A stretch of 64,000 nucleotides of DNA, from NCBI GenBank assembly GCA_945881915.1, contig CAMCVW010000009.1, forward strand, positions 1-64,000. Direction: 5' to 3'. This stretch comes from Thermoflexus hugenholtzii JAD2 (GTDB lineage: Bacteria > Chloroflexota > Chloroflexia > Chloroflexales > Roseiflexaceae). Position 1 is the stretch's first letter; every line of letters starts with the position of its first letter. Made by a program: the position numbers and the translations under genes. The notes under the pieces are model-generated. The model saw nothing but the letters and a program-made list of their open reading frames with translations. It ran no database searches and was not told the origin of the DNA. Positions 9,423-19,610 of the stretch are shown one piece after another.

Positions 9423-10076
9423 CTATAGATTCTTGCCGTCGAGGTGTGTTGCGTCGTTATGGCGTGTGAGCTGCCACTCGCGGCGCCCATCGTGCGGGCT
9501 GGCACGTTCCACCCACGTGCTCATCCCAGAATTACGCACGGGGAAGGCCACGCGTGTTCGTACCCCTGCACTCAAATCGAGTGCCCACAGATACGACGCT
9601 TCAATCACCCCACCATGGCACACCACGGCTATGCGTTTACCGGCATGGGATGTCGCTATGGAACTCAGTACACGAGCACAGCGCACCGCGAACTCATTCC
9701 AGCTCTCACCGCCGGGAGCCACACGTGTGTGTACATCGATGATGCCGCGCTGAAACTGAGGGTATCGCTCCGTGACCACACCAAACGGCAACCCGTCTGC
9801 ATCCCCTACGCGCAATTCATGGAGATCGTCCTCCCACGTTATGGACAAGCCCAGCGTTGGAGCCAATATTTGAGCGGTCATGCGGGCACGGTTGAGTGTA
9901 CTAGCATACAAGATGTCGAATCCTGGCGACTCTGCATGCAAGCGCTCTTTGAGTGCCTGCACCTGAGCAATTCCGCGCGTGGTGAGCCCGCGACAAGTAG
10001 ACGATTCGATTATTCCGTCGGCATTTGAGTAGGATTCACCATGGCGGATGAGGGTCAGAGTCGTTTCACGTGTCAT
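9423..10076 (-). CDS. Histidine phosphatase (phosphoglycerate mutase-like)
   Basis: A 217-residue branch of the histidine phosphatase superfamily. The phosphorylated His is in LIRHGES (residues 9-15), and the second catalytic His is in VVCHGGVI near residue 165. An acidic HELRVGDADGLPFG motif matches the GxxEG-like segment of cofactor-dependent mutase/phosphatases such as CobC and GpmB. The ATG at 10076 overlaps by ATGA the stop of the DUF3054 gene. An upstream in-frame extension exists but runs through two other genes. Real substrates of this family range from phosphoglycerate to alpha-ribazole phosphate, so only a general phosphatase activity is claimed. Confidence 0.87.
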   Translation of the reverse strand: MTRETTLTLIRHGESYSNADGIIESSTCRGLTTRGIAQVQALKERLHAESPGFDILYASTLNRARMTAQILAPTLGLSITWEDDLHELRVGDADGLPFGVVTERYPQFQRGIIDVHTRVAPGGESWNEFAVRCARVLSSIATSHAGKRIAVVCHGGVIEASYLWALDLSAGVRTRVAFPVRNSGMSTWVERASPHDGRREWQLTRHNDATHLDGKNL

Positions 10077-10468
10077 GCGGTTCCTCGTTTTGGCTTGAAT
10101 GTCCCATATGAAAAGAGGACACGCACAATCAATAGCATAAATGTCGTGACACAGATGGTAATAACTGCGAACGTCAGTGGAATCGTCCGTTGCAACCAGA
10201 TTGCTCGGAGTGCCAGGCCAATGAGTGCGCTCAGTGGTGCCCATGCGAGGGTATAAACAATCCACCGCTTGAACGCTTGGGGGCGTTCGAGTCCTGCAAG
10301 GGCACTGACAATCAGCCAACTCACGATGAATGGGAGTGCCGTACTGAGAATGGCCAAAAATTGATTCGACTCTGCGTGATTTTGACGACCAATTGCTGCA
10401 AAAAGCAGCAACGCAATGATATCGACGCCGCTGACCATGAAGTGCCCGGGAATTTTGGAGAGGTTCAT
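10073..10468 (-). CDS. DUF3054 membrane protein
   Basis: A 131-residue protein with four predicted membrane segments. The start of TM1 reads DIIALLLFAAIGRQNHAE, the hallmark (F-A-A-I-G-R-x-x-H) of the DUF3054 family, whose biochemical role is not known. It begins three bases after the metallophosphoesterase stop with AAGGA upstream and overlaps the phosphatase gene by four bases, so all three are one operon. Confidence 0.85.
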   Translation of the reverse strand: MNLSKIPGHFMVSGVDIIALLLFAAIGRQNHAESNQFLAILSTALPFIVSWLIVSALAGLERPQAFKRWIVYTLAWAPLSALIGLALRAIWLQRTIPLTFAVITICVTTFMLLIVRVLFSYGTFKPKRGTA

Positions 10469-10471
10469 CGC

Positions 10472-11437
10472 CTAGTCCTTTCTGTGGAAGCATCGCAATA
10501 TGGTGAGTTCAGGCGTGTTGCCTATGCGGAACGGTCTCCCCGATAATCCAATCGAAACATGGAGGTGTGTCGCACCCACCCGATGTGTGCCGTGTGTGTA
10601 GTGGCGGCCAAAGCGTGGCATGGCCAGTGGGCCGAGCGCAGGGAGTCGTACGTGGCCGCCGTGTGCATGTCCCGAGAGTTGAAGGACGATAGCTGGGTAC
10701 TGACACGCCTCGAGAATCGCATCTGGAGAATGCGCTAACAGGATTATTGGGACATCTGGTGGCGCAGATTTCACTGCACTCGCAATATCCATCTGACCAT
10801 GCCAGACATCGTCTACGCCGGCGAGCCAGAATGGTGCCCCGTTGTGATGTATCAGTAGACCCTGGTTTTTAAGTAGGGGAATGCCAACAAATTCGAGTGC
10901 ATGGCGAACGTCGTCGACTTCTTCGGTGTAATCGTGATTGCCAGCAATGGCATAAACCCCACAGGGAGCTTGCATGCGTCGGAGGTAGTTGCTCAGCCGC
11001 GTCAGTGCGCTTCGGTCATTGACCAAATCCCCTGTCAAGACAATGAGATCAGGTTTGTATCTGCTGAGTTGCTGAATGCTCCATTGCAGATTCACATCGC
11101 TGTGGGGTTGTCCGAGGTGGATATCGCTGATTTGCGCAATCGTAAAACCATCCATTGCTGGATTGAATCTCTCATCGGCAATCGTGCAAAAAACAATGTG
11201 GGGACGAGCTGGTTCATGCGTGTGTCCGTAGCGCCACAAAACACCACCAAAAAAACCGAGCGATGCGATGCGCCACCAGTCACGTCTGTAGATGACAGTG
11301 GCACACCAAATACTCAACAGGGCAAACAGATAGCGCCATGCTACACTAAAATGAATATCAGGCGGTGTGTGAATTGCCGGTGCCCAATTCGGTTGTTCGG
11401 GCTGTCGTAACGGCAGAGGTTGACGTTGCATGCGCAT
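10472..11437 (-). CDS. Membrane-anchored metallophosphoesterase
   Basis: About 321 residues. An N-terminal hydrophobic stretch (about residues 32-70, two possible membrane segments) precedes a calcineurin-like phosphoesterase domain with the complete motif set: DIHLG, GDLVND, GNHDY, an HSPD segment and GHAHGG near the end. This arrangement resembles the YkuE/LpxH-like group acting on lipid or nucleotide phosphodiesters at the membrane. The ATG at 11437 is preceded by AGGAG at five bases, better than the GTG one codon upstream. It is divergent from the LCP gene, about 80 bp away. Confidence 0.88.
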   Translation of the reverse strand: MRMQRQPLPLRQPEQPNWAPAIHTPPDIHFSVAWRYLFALLSIWCATVIYRRDWWRIASLGFFGGVLWRYGHTHEPARPHIVFCTIADERFNPAMDGFTIAQISDIHLGQPHSDVNLQWSIQQLSRYKPDLIVLTGDLVNDRSALTRLSNYLRRMQAPCGVYAIAGNHDYTEEVDDVRHALEFVGIPLLKNQGLLIHHNGAPFWLAGVDDVWHGQMDIASAVKSAPPDVPIILLAHSPDAILEACQYPAIVLQLSGHAHGGHVRLPALGPLAMPRFGRHYTHGTHRVGATHLHVSIGLSGRPFRIGNTPELTILRCFHRKD

Positions 11438-11514
11438 CACTGCTCCTGAAGATACTGATAGTATACCCGAGTGGCGTCACCGACTCTTATCCGGTTCTCT
11501 CGAAGGAAATGTAT

Positions 11515-13011
11515 ATGGCTCCACCTACTGAACGCCTCCGTGATGGCGCAACTCCTGGATCGACCAGAATCCTGCCACGAAATGCCTACAAAATGCGTCC
11601 GGGCATACCAAAGCGGCGCCGGCCGACATGGTGGTTGTTCTTTGTACTGCTCTTTCTGGTGATTCCTTCAGTCGCACTGAGCTATCAATTGGGTATCGTG
11701 TCAGCAGCGATTGGAGCCAATGATCCCCGCGTTGATCGTCCCGCAACGGTACCCACCAACGGGTATACGATTTTGCTGGTTGGCGTTGATGACCGCGGCG
11801 AAAATGGGATTAGCGGAATTCGCAGCGACACGCTCATTCTGGTACGGATAAACCCAAATACCGGCGAGGTTGGCCTGCTTTCTATCCCGCGTGATACGCG
11901 TGTCGAAGTGCGCGGCCGTGGCACGTCCAAAATCAACGCTGCATATGCCTATGGGTACCTACACGCCCAAGACTTATATGCTGACAATGTCAGCCAACAA
12001 GAAGCAGGGATGGCATTAGCGGCCGAGACCGTCGAATGGTTTACCAATATGTCGTCCCTAGGTGCCCGCATTGACTACACCATCCAGATAAACTTCGAAG
12101 GCTTTGCACAGCTCATTGATGCACTCGGCGGGCTCGATATCGACGTACCGAGTGCAGTCGTCGACGAAAAATACCCGACGGCTGACTACGGTATCATGCG
12201 CATTGCGTTCGAGCCCGGACTCCAGCATATGGACGGAACACGCGCACTCATCTATGCCCGTACCCGGCATGCAGATAGCGATTTTGGACGGAACATGCGC
12301 CAACAACTCGTGGTCAGCGCGTTGGCATCGCGATTGGGTCAGCTCGGTGTGTCGGACGTAGGCAGGTTGTTTTTCGAAGCGCCGCAGATTTTGGCCGGTA
12401 CCCTCAAGACGACCATCCCGTTCACGAACCCCACCATGGCCGTTGCACTACTATCGACGCTCTGGCATTTGGATGAAACGCAGATTTCGTCGTTCCGGAT
12501 TTCCCCACAGACGGTCAAACGATACACTGCGGATGGAACGGATTTGGTCTGGGATCAAGCGGACGTCAGTGCGCTGACCGGCCAATGGATTGCCAGCGCG
12601 GGTGCGCGCGACGCTGGAGCCGAGGCAGCAATCATTGGTGGGATTGGTGCGCTACGATCTGCGGCAGGCGAGATGTGGCAGAAGGCTGTCAGCGAATTTC
12701 GTGGCCGGACGGGGATCGGTGCCGTTGAAGGACTCGCCAGTATCCAGGTTCTCAACGGCGCACGAGTGGCAGGTTTGGCGCGCCGTGTTACCCAACAACT
12801 CAATGCAGTTGGGTTCACCCTCGATGCACCGGGCGATGTGACTGGTTCGATTCCCGAAACAATTATTTATGATATAACCAACCATCCGGTGCAGGCAGCC
12901 CAGATTACCAAAATCATTCGGGGACGAGTCGTCCAGGGTTCGCCACCGATGGATATTCAGAGCTCTGCCGACATCATTATCGTCTTGGGGACGGATTTTG
13001 TGACACCATAA
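11515..13011 (+). CDS. LCP (LytR-CpsA-Psr) family cell-wall ligase
   Basis: About 498 residues from the ATG at 11515, which has AAGGA upstream. A cytoplasmic basic tail and one TM (WWLFFVLLFLVIPSVALSY) lead to an extracellular LCP domain. The family's phosphate/polyprenyl-binding residues are visible in SDTLILVRINPNTGEVGLLSIPRD-type sequence, with the conserved Arg pair later in FGRNMRQQ. A C-terminal LytR_C domain (IQVLNGARVAGLARRV onward) completes the usual architecture. LCP proteins attach secondary glycans to peptidoglycan or to envelope proteins. The gene is monocistronic and converges with the J-domain gene. Confidence 0.93.
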   Translation: MAPPTERLRDGATPGSTRILPRNAYKMRPGIPKRRRPTWWLFFVLLFLVIPSVALSYQLGIVSAAIGANDPRVDRPATVPTNGYTILLVGVDDRGENGISGIRSDTLILVRINPNTGEVGLLSIPRDTRVEVRGRGTSKINAAYAYGYLHAQDLYADNVSQQEAGMALAAETVEWFTNMSSLGARIDYTIQINFEGFAQLIDALGGLDIDVPSAVVDEKYPTADYGIMRIAFEPGLQHMDGTRALIYARTRHADSDFGRNMRQQLVVSALASRLGQLGVSDVGRLFFEAPQILAGTLKTTIPFTNPTMAVALLSTLWHLDETQISSFRISPQTVKRYTADGTDLVWDQADVSALTGQWIASAGARDAGAEAAIIGGIGALRSAAGEMWQKAVSEFRGRTGIGAVEGLASIQVLNGARVAGLARRVTQQLNAVGFTLDAPGDVTGSIPETIIYDITNHPVQAAQITKIIRGRVVQGSPPMDIQSSADIIIVLGTDFVTP

Positions 13012-13104
13012 ATATATGCTTGTAGCTCGGCGGAATGACGAGCTGCGTGCGTATGGTTGCGGCAATGAACAAGACTTGGCTGACCGCGCTGGCCAAACAC
13101 CCGG

Positions 13105-14325
13105 TTATGGGATTTTGATGGTGATGTGATCGACATTGACATCTGCGTCGACAGAAGTCGGAATAGCAATCATCCCAAAGCGTGCGCTGTCAGAAATGGC
13201 TTCGAGGGCAACAGGCTCAATTGCTGTATCGTTGATCCCGAGGGTTACCGTTGTGCCAACCACTGTTACTGTCATGACGTTTTCTACCGCATCGCCATCG
13301 ATGATTGCATCAGAGGTGCCGGTGGCGAGTTCGTTGAACGTCGCACCTTCACGGCGCAGAATGCGATAGGTTTTGGTGGCCGGTTCGATGACGACAGCGA
13401 CAAAGTCTGTTTCGTCACGGTAGCGTATCATCACCCCACCAGAGCCTGAAACCACTTGCAACGTCAGGATAATCGAGACGTCTGCTTGCGTCATGGGGCG
13501 ATAGCTCCATGCCGCATCGCCGGACTGTGCAGCAGCGAGATGGAAACGCTTGCCATCATACGCGGTACTCCACGTTTCGCCCTGTGCTTCGGCCCAATTG
13601 ACGGAGGTGAAGGTATCATCAAAGAGGACTGCAGGGTCTGGGGTAGCGGTGATTTGGGCGGGTTCTGCAGTCGCCGTTATGCGTGGAGTGCGCGTGATGA
13701 GACTCGTTGGTGTCTCAGCGGCGGGTACTTTAGTAGCCACCGGAGTGGGAGGAGTATTCAGCGTGCTGAATACCCACACAAGCCCGATGGTGACGACAAC
13801 GATTGCCACAACACTCACGGTGAGCCAACTCGTCCGGCGGATGCTTTCGTATGGCATAGTGAGTTGTCGCGCGTTGATTGCAGTCTCGGTGCTGGATAGC
13901 ATCGATGCAACATCACGATAGAACGGGTTGAGTTGTTGTAATCGGCGCATTACTGCGACTGCTTGAATGAGCCGTCCTGCATTGATATGCGCCAGCGCGG
14001 TATCGTAGAGTTCACCCTGGTAATCGCGTTGGGTCAGCGGCCCAGTGGGCACCGGCACAGAATTGCGACCGATACCCCCACCGGGCATGGTCATGTTGTA
14101 GTTTTCACGGAGTTGGTCGTCCCGCAATACACGGAATGCTTCGTTGATGCGCTGGCTGCGCGCGCGTGCGTACGATTTTTCGTCGTCGCTGGCACGCATA
14201 AAGCGATCTGGGTGGTAGACTGCTATTTCCTGCCGGAAGGCTTTTTTTATCTCGTTCGTTGATGCACCACGTGCAACATTCAGAATTTGGAAGTGATCGA
14301 ATTGTTCAAAATCAAAGCTTGCCAC
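13105..14325 (-). CDS. Membrane-anchored J-domain protein with lectin-like ectodomain
   Basis: About 406 residues. Residues 1-75 form a DnaJ domain with the diagnostic HPD (VYHPDRF). A middle part with helical repeat-like sequence follows, then one TM (WLTVSVVAIVVVTIGLVWVF) and a Thr/Pro-rich linker. The C-terminal domain of about 170 residues resembles the concanavalin-like/DUF1080-type fold (MIRYRDETDFVAVVIEP). The GTG at 14325 is seven bases after AGGGGG and is preferred over the ATG 21 bases upstream, which has no ribosome site. Topology places the J-domain inside and the sandwich domain outside. The partner Hsp70 and ligand are unknown. Confidence 0.82.
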   Translation of the reverse strand: MASFDFEQFDHFQILNVARGASTNEIKKAFRQEIAVYHPDRFMRASDDEKSYARARSQRINEAFRVLRDDQLRENYNMTMPGGGIGRNSVPVPTGPLTQRDYQGELYDTALAHINAGRLIQAVAVMRRLQQLNPFYRDVASMLSSTETAINARQLTMPYESIRRTSWLTVSVVAIVVVTIGLVWVFSTLNTPPTPVATKVPAAETPTSLITRTPRITATAEPAQITATPDPAVLFDDTFTSVNWAEAQGETWSTAYDGKRFHLAAAQSGDAAWSYRPMTQADVSIILTLQVVSGSGGVMIRYRDETDFVAVVIEPATKTYRILRREGATFNELATGTSDAIIDGDAVENVMTVTVVGTTVTLGINDTAIEPVALEAISDSARFGMIAIPTSVDADVNVDHITIKIP

Positions 14326-14394
14326 GGAATACCCCCTGTCGAACATAAGTGGTATTTTACCATAGTCTTCGGCTTTAACCAGGTAGAGTATTTT

Positions 14395-14434
14395 TTACAC
14401 AAAACACGCCATCTGCACGTGCAGATGGCGTGTT
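14395..14434 (-). terminator. Intrinsic terminator after rpoD
   Basis: A perfect 16-bp self-complementary stem at 14403-14434 (AACACGCCATCTGCAC and its complement) starts 12 bases after the rpoD stop. On the minus strand it is followed by TTTTGTGT. It ends the dgt-dnaG-rpoD transcript. Confidence 0.88.
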
Positions 14435-14446
14435 GACGTCAAAATG

Positions 14447-15961
14447 CTAATCCATATAATCGAGTAAAAACCTGCTGGAGCGCAGTTTGCGCAGTGCTTT
14501 GACCTCGATTTGCCGAATGCGTTCGCGCGTGACGTTGAGTTCGCGGCCCACTTCTTCGAGTGTCCAGTTGTGACCATCCTCGAGGCCGAAGCGCAATTGC
14601 AAGACGCGCCGTTCACGTTCGTTGAGACGCGACAAGACTTCGAGAAGTTGTTCGCGGAGCAAATGATTGGTCGCAACATCGGCGGGTGCCAAGGCTCGGA
14701 CGTCTTCGATGAAATCACCCAGGTGACTGTCTTCTTCGGTACCCACAGGAGTTTCGAGCGAGATAGGCTCCATCGAGGTTTTGCGAATAACCCGGATGCG
14801 ATCGACGGTGATTCCCAGAACTTCGGCCAGTTCATCGTCTGTTGGATCACGACCGTGTACCTGGACTAAACGCCTTGTTTCACGCATGAGCTTATTTATC
14901 GTTTCGACCATGTGTACGGGGATGCGGATAGTACGTGCCTGATCGGCGATTGCACGCGTGATAGCCTGGCGAATCCACCAGGTCGCATACGTCGAAAACT
15001 TGAAACCGCGGCGATGATCGAATTTTTCTACCGCCCGAATCAAGCCGACGTTGCCCTCTTGGATGAGGTCGAGCAATTGGAGGCCGCGACCGATGTATTT
15101 TTTTGCAATAGAAACGACGAGACGAAGATTTGCAGATGTGAGGTGTTCGCGGGCTTCGCGGCCGCGACGCATCTGTGCACGCCATTTTTTGGCGGTGTCA
15201 CGTGCCTGATCGGCGAGGAGGAGGTTGCCAGCATTGGAATCAAATGTGTGATTCCACTGCGGATTCAAGAGCAAAATCTTTTCTTGCAGTTGGGTTGTCA
15301 TATGCGCAGTCAAATCATGGACGGTGCTTTGTAGTATCTCTGCATCGCCGTCAATAAGGTGTTCGATGTGGGTCAGAGAATCAGTCGTGGGCGGCGTGGT
15401 GGCGGGCAATCGGGCAATCAATTGTTCGAGCAGCTGACCGGCTTCGATGGCCCGTGCATAGGCATGTTCGGCGCTTGAATTCACCAACTTGATGCTGCCG
15501 ATTTCCCGCAGGTAGAGGCGTACGGTGTCATTGAAGTTGACACTCTGGAGGTCAGGGCTGGCAGTTTCATTTTCGTTGTCTTCTTCGGACGATGTATCGG
15601 AGTCCCCGTTGATTGGGTCAATGAGACGATCAATGAGAGAGTGAGTCGTATCGTTGGTGTATTCAGGTGCAGGGATAGTCATGGGGTTGAGCACTGTGTG
15701 CAGAATGAGGTCCATCCGTGTGCGAATATCATCAGGGAGATGCTCGTCAGCACGAATCATCGCAGCGACGTCACTCGGGAGCGTCCAGCGCAGGATATCC
15801 ACGATACGGCGAGCTTCGGTGAGACCTACTTCGGGATCGTTGGCTGGGGTGAAGGGTGTCTCGTCTTCATCGTGCAGCGGAGCGCTGACATCGTCAAGGG
15901 CCTCAGGGGATTCAGTGACGATTGATGCAGGTGTCGGTTGGTGTGTCGGGGAATTCGCCAT
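14447..15961 (-). CDS. rpoD: Primary RNA polymerase sigma factor (RpoD/SigA)
   Basis: About 504 residues with sigma regions in order: 1.2 ([18 protein letters not shown]), 2.1-2.4 ([27 protein letters not shown], then [14 protein letters not shown]), region 3, and 4.2 with the helix-turn-helix [28 protein letters not shown]. This is group 1 primary sigma architecture, with an acidic N-terminal extension standing in for region 1.1. The ATG at 15961 has GGGGCGG upstream; a longer frame would overlap dnaG by 32 bp. It sits 13 bp after dnaG, the usual macromolecular-synthesis arrangement, though without rpsU. Confidence 0.96.
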   Translation of the reverse strand: MANSPTHQPTPASIVTESPEALDDVSAPLHDEDETPFTPANDPEVGLTEARRIVDILRWTLPSDVAAMIRADEHLPDDIRTRMDLILHTVLNPMTIPAPEYTNDTTHSLIDRLIDPINGDSDTSSEEDNENETASPDLQSVNFNDTVRLYLREIGSIKLVNSSAEHAYARAIEAGQLLEQLIARLPATTPPTTDSLTHIEHLIDGDAEILQSTVHDLTAHMTTQLQEKILLLNPQWNHTFDSNAGNLLLADQARDTAKKWRAQMRRGREAREHLTSANLRLVVSIAKKYIGRGLQLLDLIQEGNVGLIRAVEKFDHRRGFKFSTYATWWIRQAITRAIADQARTIRIPVHMVETINKLMRETRRLVQVHGRDPTDDELAEVLGITVDRIRVIRKTSMEPISLETPVGTEEDSHLGDFIEDVRALAPADVATNHLLREQLLEVLSRLNERERRVLQLRFGLEDGHNWTLEEVGRELNVTRERIRQIEVKALRKLRSSRFLLDYMD

Positions 15962-15974
15962 GAAGTACCGCCCC

Positions 15975-17966
15975 TTATGTGTTCGAGTGGCGTGTGTGGA
16001 GGTCATCGAACGTAGAACTTCGTCTAGGGGTCATCAGTCGATTTAAATACTGCTGTATATCTGCAACGCGCGCATAGAGCGTGTTAATTTCAGCTTCATC
16101 GACAGTCGATGCCAGCATGCGTGGGAGTCGGGTATTCCATCGTTTCGCAATTTCTCGTTGCACGATTGTAACACACTCTATCGCCTCACTCGACACAAGG
16201 TATTCTTTGGGCAATTCGACGGAACGACCAAGGTGTTCGGCACGATTACGAAGCGGTTCAGGGAGGGTCGCCAGCCACTGCATGACGTCTCCATCGGTAC
16301 CGAATGACTGACGTGCGCGCCATATTTCGCGCAGTTCGTCGTCTTCGGCAAACAGACTCTCTACATCACTGGCAATGCATGTTTGCGCAAATGGAAAATC
16401 CTGCAGGTCAGCGACGAGTTTTTGTTCGACTGCTTCCCGTATTTCGGTGCTGTTCAACATACACATCAGCAGGTATTCGGCGGCACGTTGCGCAATGGAA
16501 GTCGTGCCAAACCCACTATCGGACTGTGCAGCGCGAGAACTACGCAGCGGCTGTGTGCCATGGACCCCCGCTCGTGCGCTTGGGGGAGGTGTGGGCGATG
16601 ATCTATTTTTGACTGCGGGTGCTTGACGGCGCAGTTCGCGCCGCAATATGGTTTCGTCGACGTCGAGCAGATGGGCGAGTTGCTGGACATAATGTGTTTG
16701 TTCGAGTTGGTTGGCAATTTGCACGATGAGCGGACCGAGGCGGTCGAGCGCGCTGCGTTTGTCTGCAAGTTGATCGAGGTCGAGGTCACGCGTCAACACC
16801 TGAAAGTAGAAGTCCATCGCTGGCAAAGCTGTTTCGACGAGGGTTGGCCACAGGCTACTATCTTTGGCGAGGAGTTCGTCAGGATCTTGCCCATCAGGGA
16901 GCTCGATGATGCGTATGTTTGCATCGACATTGCGGCTCCACGACAGCACGCCGGATGGAGTGGGTACCGGAACCAATGTCGCATCGAGATTGTCGTTGAG
17001 TGTCTGAAGCCCTTTGAGTGTCGCCCGTATGCCTGCCGTGTCTGCATCGAGGGCAAGGTAGATATTTTTGGTGAGACGATTGATAATGTGGACGTGTTCG
17101 GCCGTGAGGGCCGTGCCGAGTGGTGCGACGACATTCCGAAACCCATGTTGGTGGAGTGCGATGACGTCGACATAGCCTTCCACAACAACGACCGCATCCT
17201 GGGCACGGATAGCCTCACGGGCCATGTCGAGTCCATAGAGAACGGAGCTTTTATCAAACAACAGCGTCTGCGGTGAATTGAGGTACTTCGGTTGGACATC
17301 ACCCATTGCCCGACCACCGTACGCAATGATGAGTCCTTTTGCATTGCGGATGGGGAACATGACGCGACCACGGAAGCGATCGAAATATGAACCATCGTCG
17401 CGGCGAATCGCCAAACCAGCCGCCACAACCTCGTCGGGGTCGTAGCTTTGTTTCACGGTCAGGTATTCGAACAGACGCGTGTAGTTATCGAGGGAGTAGC
17501 CAATTTGGAAGTGTTCGAGTGACCATTCATTGATGAGGCGCTTGGCCACATAGGCCCGTGCCTCTGCACCGTGTGGTGATTTGAGGAGCATATGCTGGAA
17601 GAACCGTGCTGCAGCGGCATTTATCTCGCCGAGGCGTTCCGCGACGTGATCACGTTCATCGTCCAGTGCGGTGCGAGGCGTCAATTCGACACCGGTACGT
17701 TGTGCCAGTAATTCCAGGGCTTCGCGGAACTCGATGCCTTCACTCCGCATCACAAAATCAAAAACCGTCCCAGAGGCTTTGCATCCGAAACAATGAAAAC
17801 TCTGGGAATCCGGATAGACCGTGAATGCAGGAGTCCGTGTGTTGGAATGAAAGGGACAAAACCCCACAAACGAGCGACCCGTTTTGCGGAGTTGAACTTT
17901 GGCTGCAATGAGTTCGACGATGTCGACGCGTTCTTTGATTTGTTCGATGACACTATTGTTGGTCAT
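15975..17966 (-). CDS. dnaG: DNA primase DnaG
   Basis: A 663-residue bacterial primase. The N-terminal CHC2 zinc ligands are Cys37, His40, Cys59 and Cys62. The Toprim catalytic core follows, with [17 protein letters not shown] (Glu for metal) and ALDADTAG (DxD-type). The C-terminal part, which would bind DnaB helicase, is divergent and includes a Pro/Ser-rich linker. It makes RNA primers at the fork. It lies between dgt (41 bp upstream) and rpoD (13 bp downstream). Confidence 0.96.
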   Translation of the reverse strand: MTNNSVIEQIKERVDIVELIAAKVQLRKTGRSFVGFCPFHSNTRTPAFTVYPDSQSFHCFGCKASGTVFDFVMRSEGIEFREALELLAQRTGVELTPRTALDDERDHVAERLGEINAAAARFFQHMLLKSPHGAEARAYVAKRLINEWSLEHFQIGYSLDNYTRLFEYLTVKQSYDPDEVVAAGLAIRRDDGSYFDRFRGRVMFPIRNAKGLIIAYGGRAMGDVQPKYLNSPQTLLFDKSSVLYGLDMAREAIRAQDAVVVVEGYVDVIALHQHGFRNVVAPLGTALTAEHVHIINRLTKNIYLALDADTAGIRATLKGLQTLNDNLDATLVPVPTPSGVLSWSRNVDANIRIIELPDGQDPDELLAKDSSLWPTLVETALPAMDFYFQVLTRDLDLDQLADKRSALDRLGPLIVQIANQLEQTHYVQQLAHLLDVDETILRRELRRQAPAVKNRSSPTPPPSARAGVHGTQPLRSSRAAQSDSGFGTTSIAQRAAEYLLMCMLNSTEIREAVEQKLVADLQDFPFAQTCIASDVESLFAEDDELREIWRARQSFGTDGDVMQWLATLPEPLRNRAEHLGRSVELPKEYLVSSEAIECVTIVQREIAKRWNTRLPRMLASTVDEAEINTLYARVADIQQYLNRLMTPRRSSTFDDLHTRHSNT

Positions 17967-18007
17967 ATGTTGTCTCTACCAGACGTCTCTGTCATGGCAG
18001 AAGTTCC

Positions 18008-19072
18008 TTAGCCGCCCCACGTCCGAGGGATGTATATGTCTTGGAATATCTGCGTCGCATAGCGATCAGTCATGCCAGCGACGTAGTCGACGACGGCTTG
18101 CCGTAGCGGCTCGTCTCGATTGCGCACATTGGCCATGATGTCGGCAGGGATACGTTCGGGGTGATTTATAAAATGTGTATACAGCAAATGGATAATCAAA
18201 TCGACCTTGTGATCTTCGGTTTTGGCGGCCGACCCGAGGTAGACGTGCTGGTACATGTATTCGCGCAGGGTGTTCGTTGCAGCCAGGACGGTCGAACTCA
18301 TCTGTAATTCAAAGCGTTCAGGAGCCGATTCAGCGCCGGTCGCCCACCAATTGGTGTCGATGAGATCGCACACCATGGTGTCGATGCGTTGGGCATGGGT
18401 GTCTCCGAGTACGGCAATCGCATCGGTAGGGAGGTCGCTCGTGTGCAAAATTCCTGCACGCAGTGCATCGTCGATATCATGATTAATGTATGCAATCGAA
18501 TCAGCGACTTTGATGATTTGGCCTTCGAGCGTACTCGCGACACCCCACGCTTTGGCACTGATGTCTTTGCGTCCTTTTGAGTGCATGTATATGCCTTCTC
18601 GGACGACGTATGTGAGGTTAAACCCCGCACCGTTTTTTTCCATCACCTCGACGATACGCCGGCTCTGTTCGTTGTGCCGGAACGATTCCCCCATCGCATG
18701 TGACAGTGCTGTTTCGCCAGCGTGACCAAACGGGGCATGGCCGATGTCATGACCGAGTCCGATTGCTTCGACGAGGTCTTCGTTGAGTCGCAAAGCGCGG
18801 CCTATGGTGCGGGCAATCTGGGTCACTTCGAGGGTGTGTGTCAAACGTGTGCGGTAATGGTCGCCTTGCGGGGCGATGAATACCTGTGTTTTGTGTTTGA
18901 GGCGTCGAAAAGGTTTTGAGTGCAGTATGCGATCGCGATCGCGTTGGAAGCTGGTGCGTACTGGTGATTCTGCCTCGGGGATGTCGCGAGTCGCGTCGGC
19001 GCTCTGTGCGGCATGGGGGGACAATGATGATTGTTCGAGCGCTTCAATCCGTTGGCGTACGTGTTGATGCAT
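18008..19072 (-). CDS. dGTP triphosphohydrolase-like HD protein
   Basis: A 354-residue protein of the Dgt family, which cuts dNTPs to deoxynucleoside and triphosphate. The HD-domain metal ligands are His79 (THTLEV) and the His108-Asp109 pair (GLGHDIGHAPFGHAGE). The N-terminal SPVRTSFQRDRDRILHS is typical for the family. The ATG at 19072 gives the normal N-terminus, and its first 29 bases overlap the preceding gene. Being upstream of dnaG and rpoD fits a role in balancing dNTP pools during replication. Confidence 0.92.
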   Translation of the reverse strand: MHQHVRQRIEALEQSSLSPHAAQSADATRDIPEAESPVRTSFQRDRDRILHSKPFRRLKHKTQVFIAPQGDHYRTRLTHTLEVTQIARTIGRALRLNEDLVEAIGLGHDIGHAPFGHAGETALSHAMGESFRHNEQSRRIVEVMEKNGAGFNLTYVVREGIYMHSKGRKDISAKAWGVASTLEGQIIKVADSIAYINHDIDDALRAGILHTSDLPTDAIAVLGDTHAQRIDTMVCDLIDTNWWATGAESAPERFELQMSSTVLAATNTLREYMYQHVYLGSAAKTEDHKVDLIIHLLYTHFINHPERIPADIMANVRNRDEPLRQAVVDYVAGMTDRYATQIFQDIYIPRTWGG

Positions 19073-19508
19073 CGTCTGCTCCTTGCCGTGCCAACATTCC
19101 CCAAAGAATCAAAATACTGATGGTATGCACGCTGACGAGCGCCAGAAAATAGACCGGGTGACCGTTTTGACTGGTGAGTTCGCGCAACATGACGACATCT
19201 GCAAAACACGGGACCGCACCGGGAATCACGGTGACACAGGATTCGATGCGGGCGGCAATAAATGGGGCAAAGAGGTAGATTGCCGCGACCCAGAGCAGGA
19301 CATTTCGCCATGACTGATGCCATCCATAGATCAGCCCTTGCCCACTCAAGAATGGCACGATAACCAAGAGCCAGCGCCGCGACCATTCATCAGTCGGTGA
19401 TGTCGTCGCATAGATATACCACGCGGCGATAATACCAATGACCACAAAGAATCCTGCAATGAGGTTTTTTGTAACAGGATGAAGGGCAGGCAGTTGCTCA
19501 GTCGCCAT
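19044..19508 (-). CDS. Hypothetical four-TM membrane protein
   Basis: A 154-residue protein with about four hydrophobic segments (around residues 16-34, 44-60, 70-88 and 120-142 by eye) and short charged ends. I do not recognise the family. It is the first gene of the dgt-dnaG-rpoD transcript and overlaps dgt by 29 bp, so it is very likely translated. Two Cys residues in the third loop (ESCVTVIPGAVPC) could form a disulfide outside the cell. Confidence 0.7.
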   Translation of the reverse strand: MATEQLPALHPVTKNLIAGFFVVIGIIAAWYIYATTSPTDEWSRRWLLVIVPFLSGQGLIYGWHQSWRNVLLWVAAIYLFAPFIAARIESCVTVIPGAVPCFADVVMLRELTSQNGHPVYFLALVSVHTISILILWGMLARQGADDASTRTPTD

Positions 19509-19564
19509 GCAATACTCACTATTTCGTCCGACACATTCGAATGGGTCTGATTCTATGATAATAG

Positions 19565-19600
19565 AAAAACAGCCAGCCCGTGCATTGCACGGGCTGGCTG
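19565..19600 (-). terminator. Intrinsic terminator after ferredoxin gene
   Basis: A 14-bp stem (CAGCCAGCCCGTGC with its complement, loop ATT) starts right after the ferredoxin stop on the minus strand and is followed by GTTTTTCT in that direction. Confidence 0.9.
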
Positions 19601-19610
19601 TAACTGCACG

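Noticed and set aside
9444-10028. 194-codon plus-strand frame opposite the phosphatase gene
   Set aside because: Antisense shadow of a motif-bearing gene; no ribosome site.
10077-10493. N-terminal extension of the histidine phosphatase frame
   Set aside because: It overlaps the whole DUF3054 gene; the ATG at 10076 gives the normal family N-terminus.
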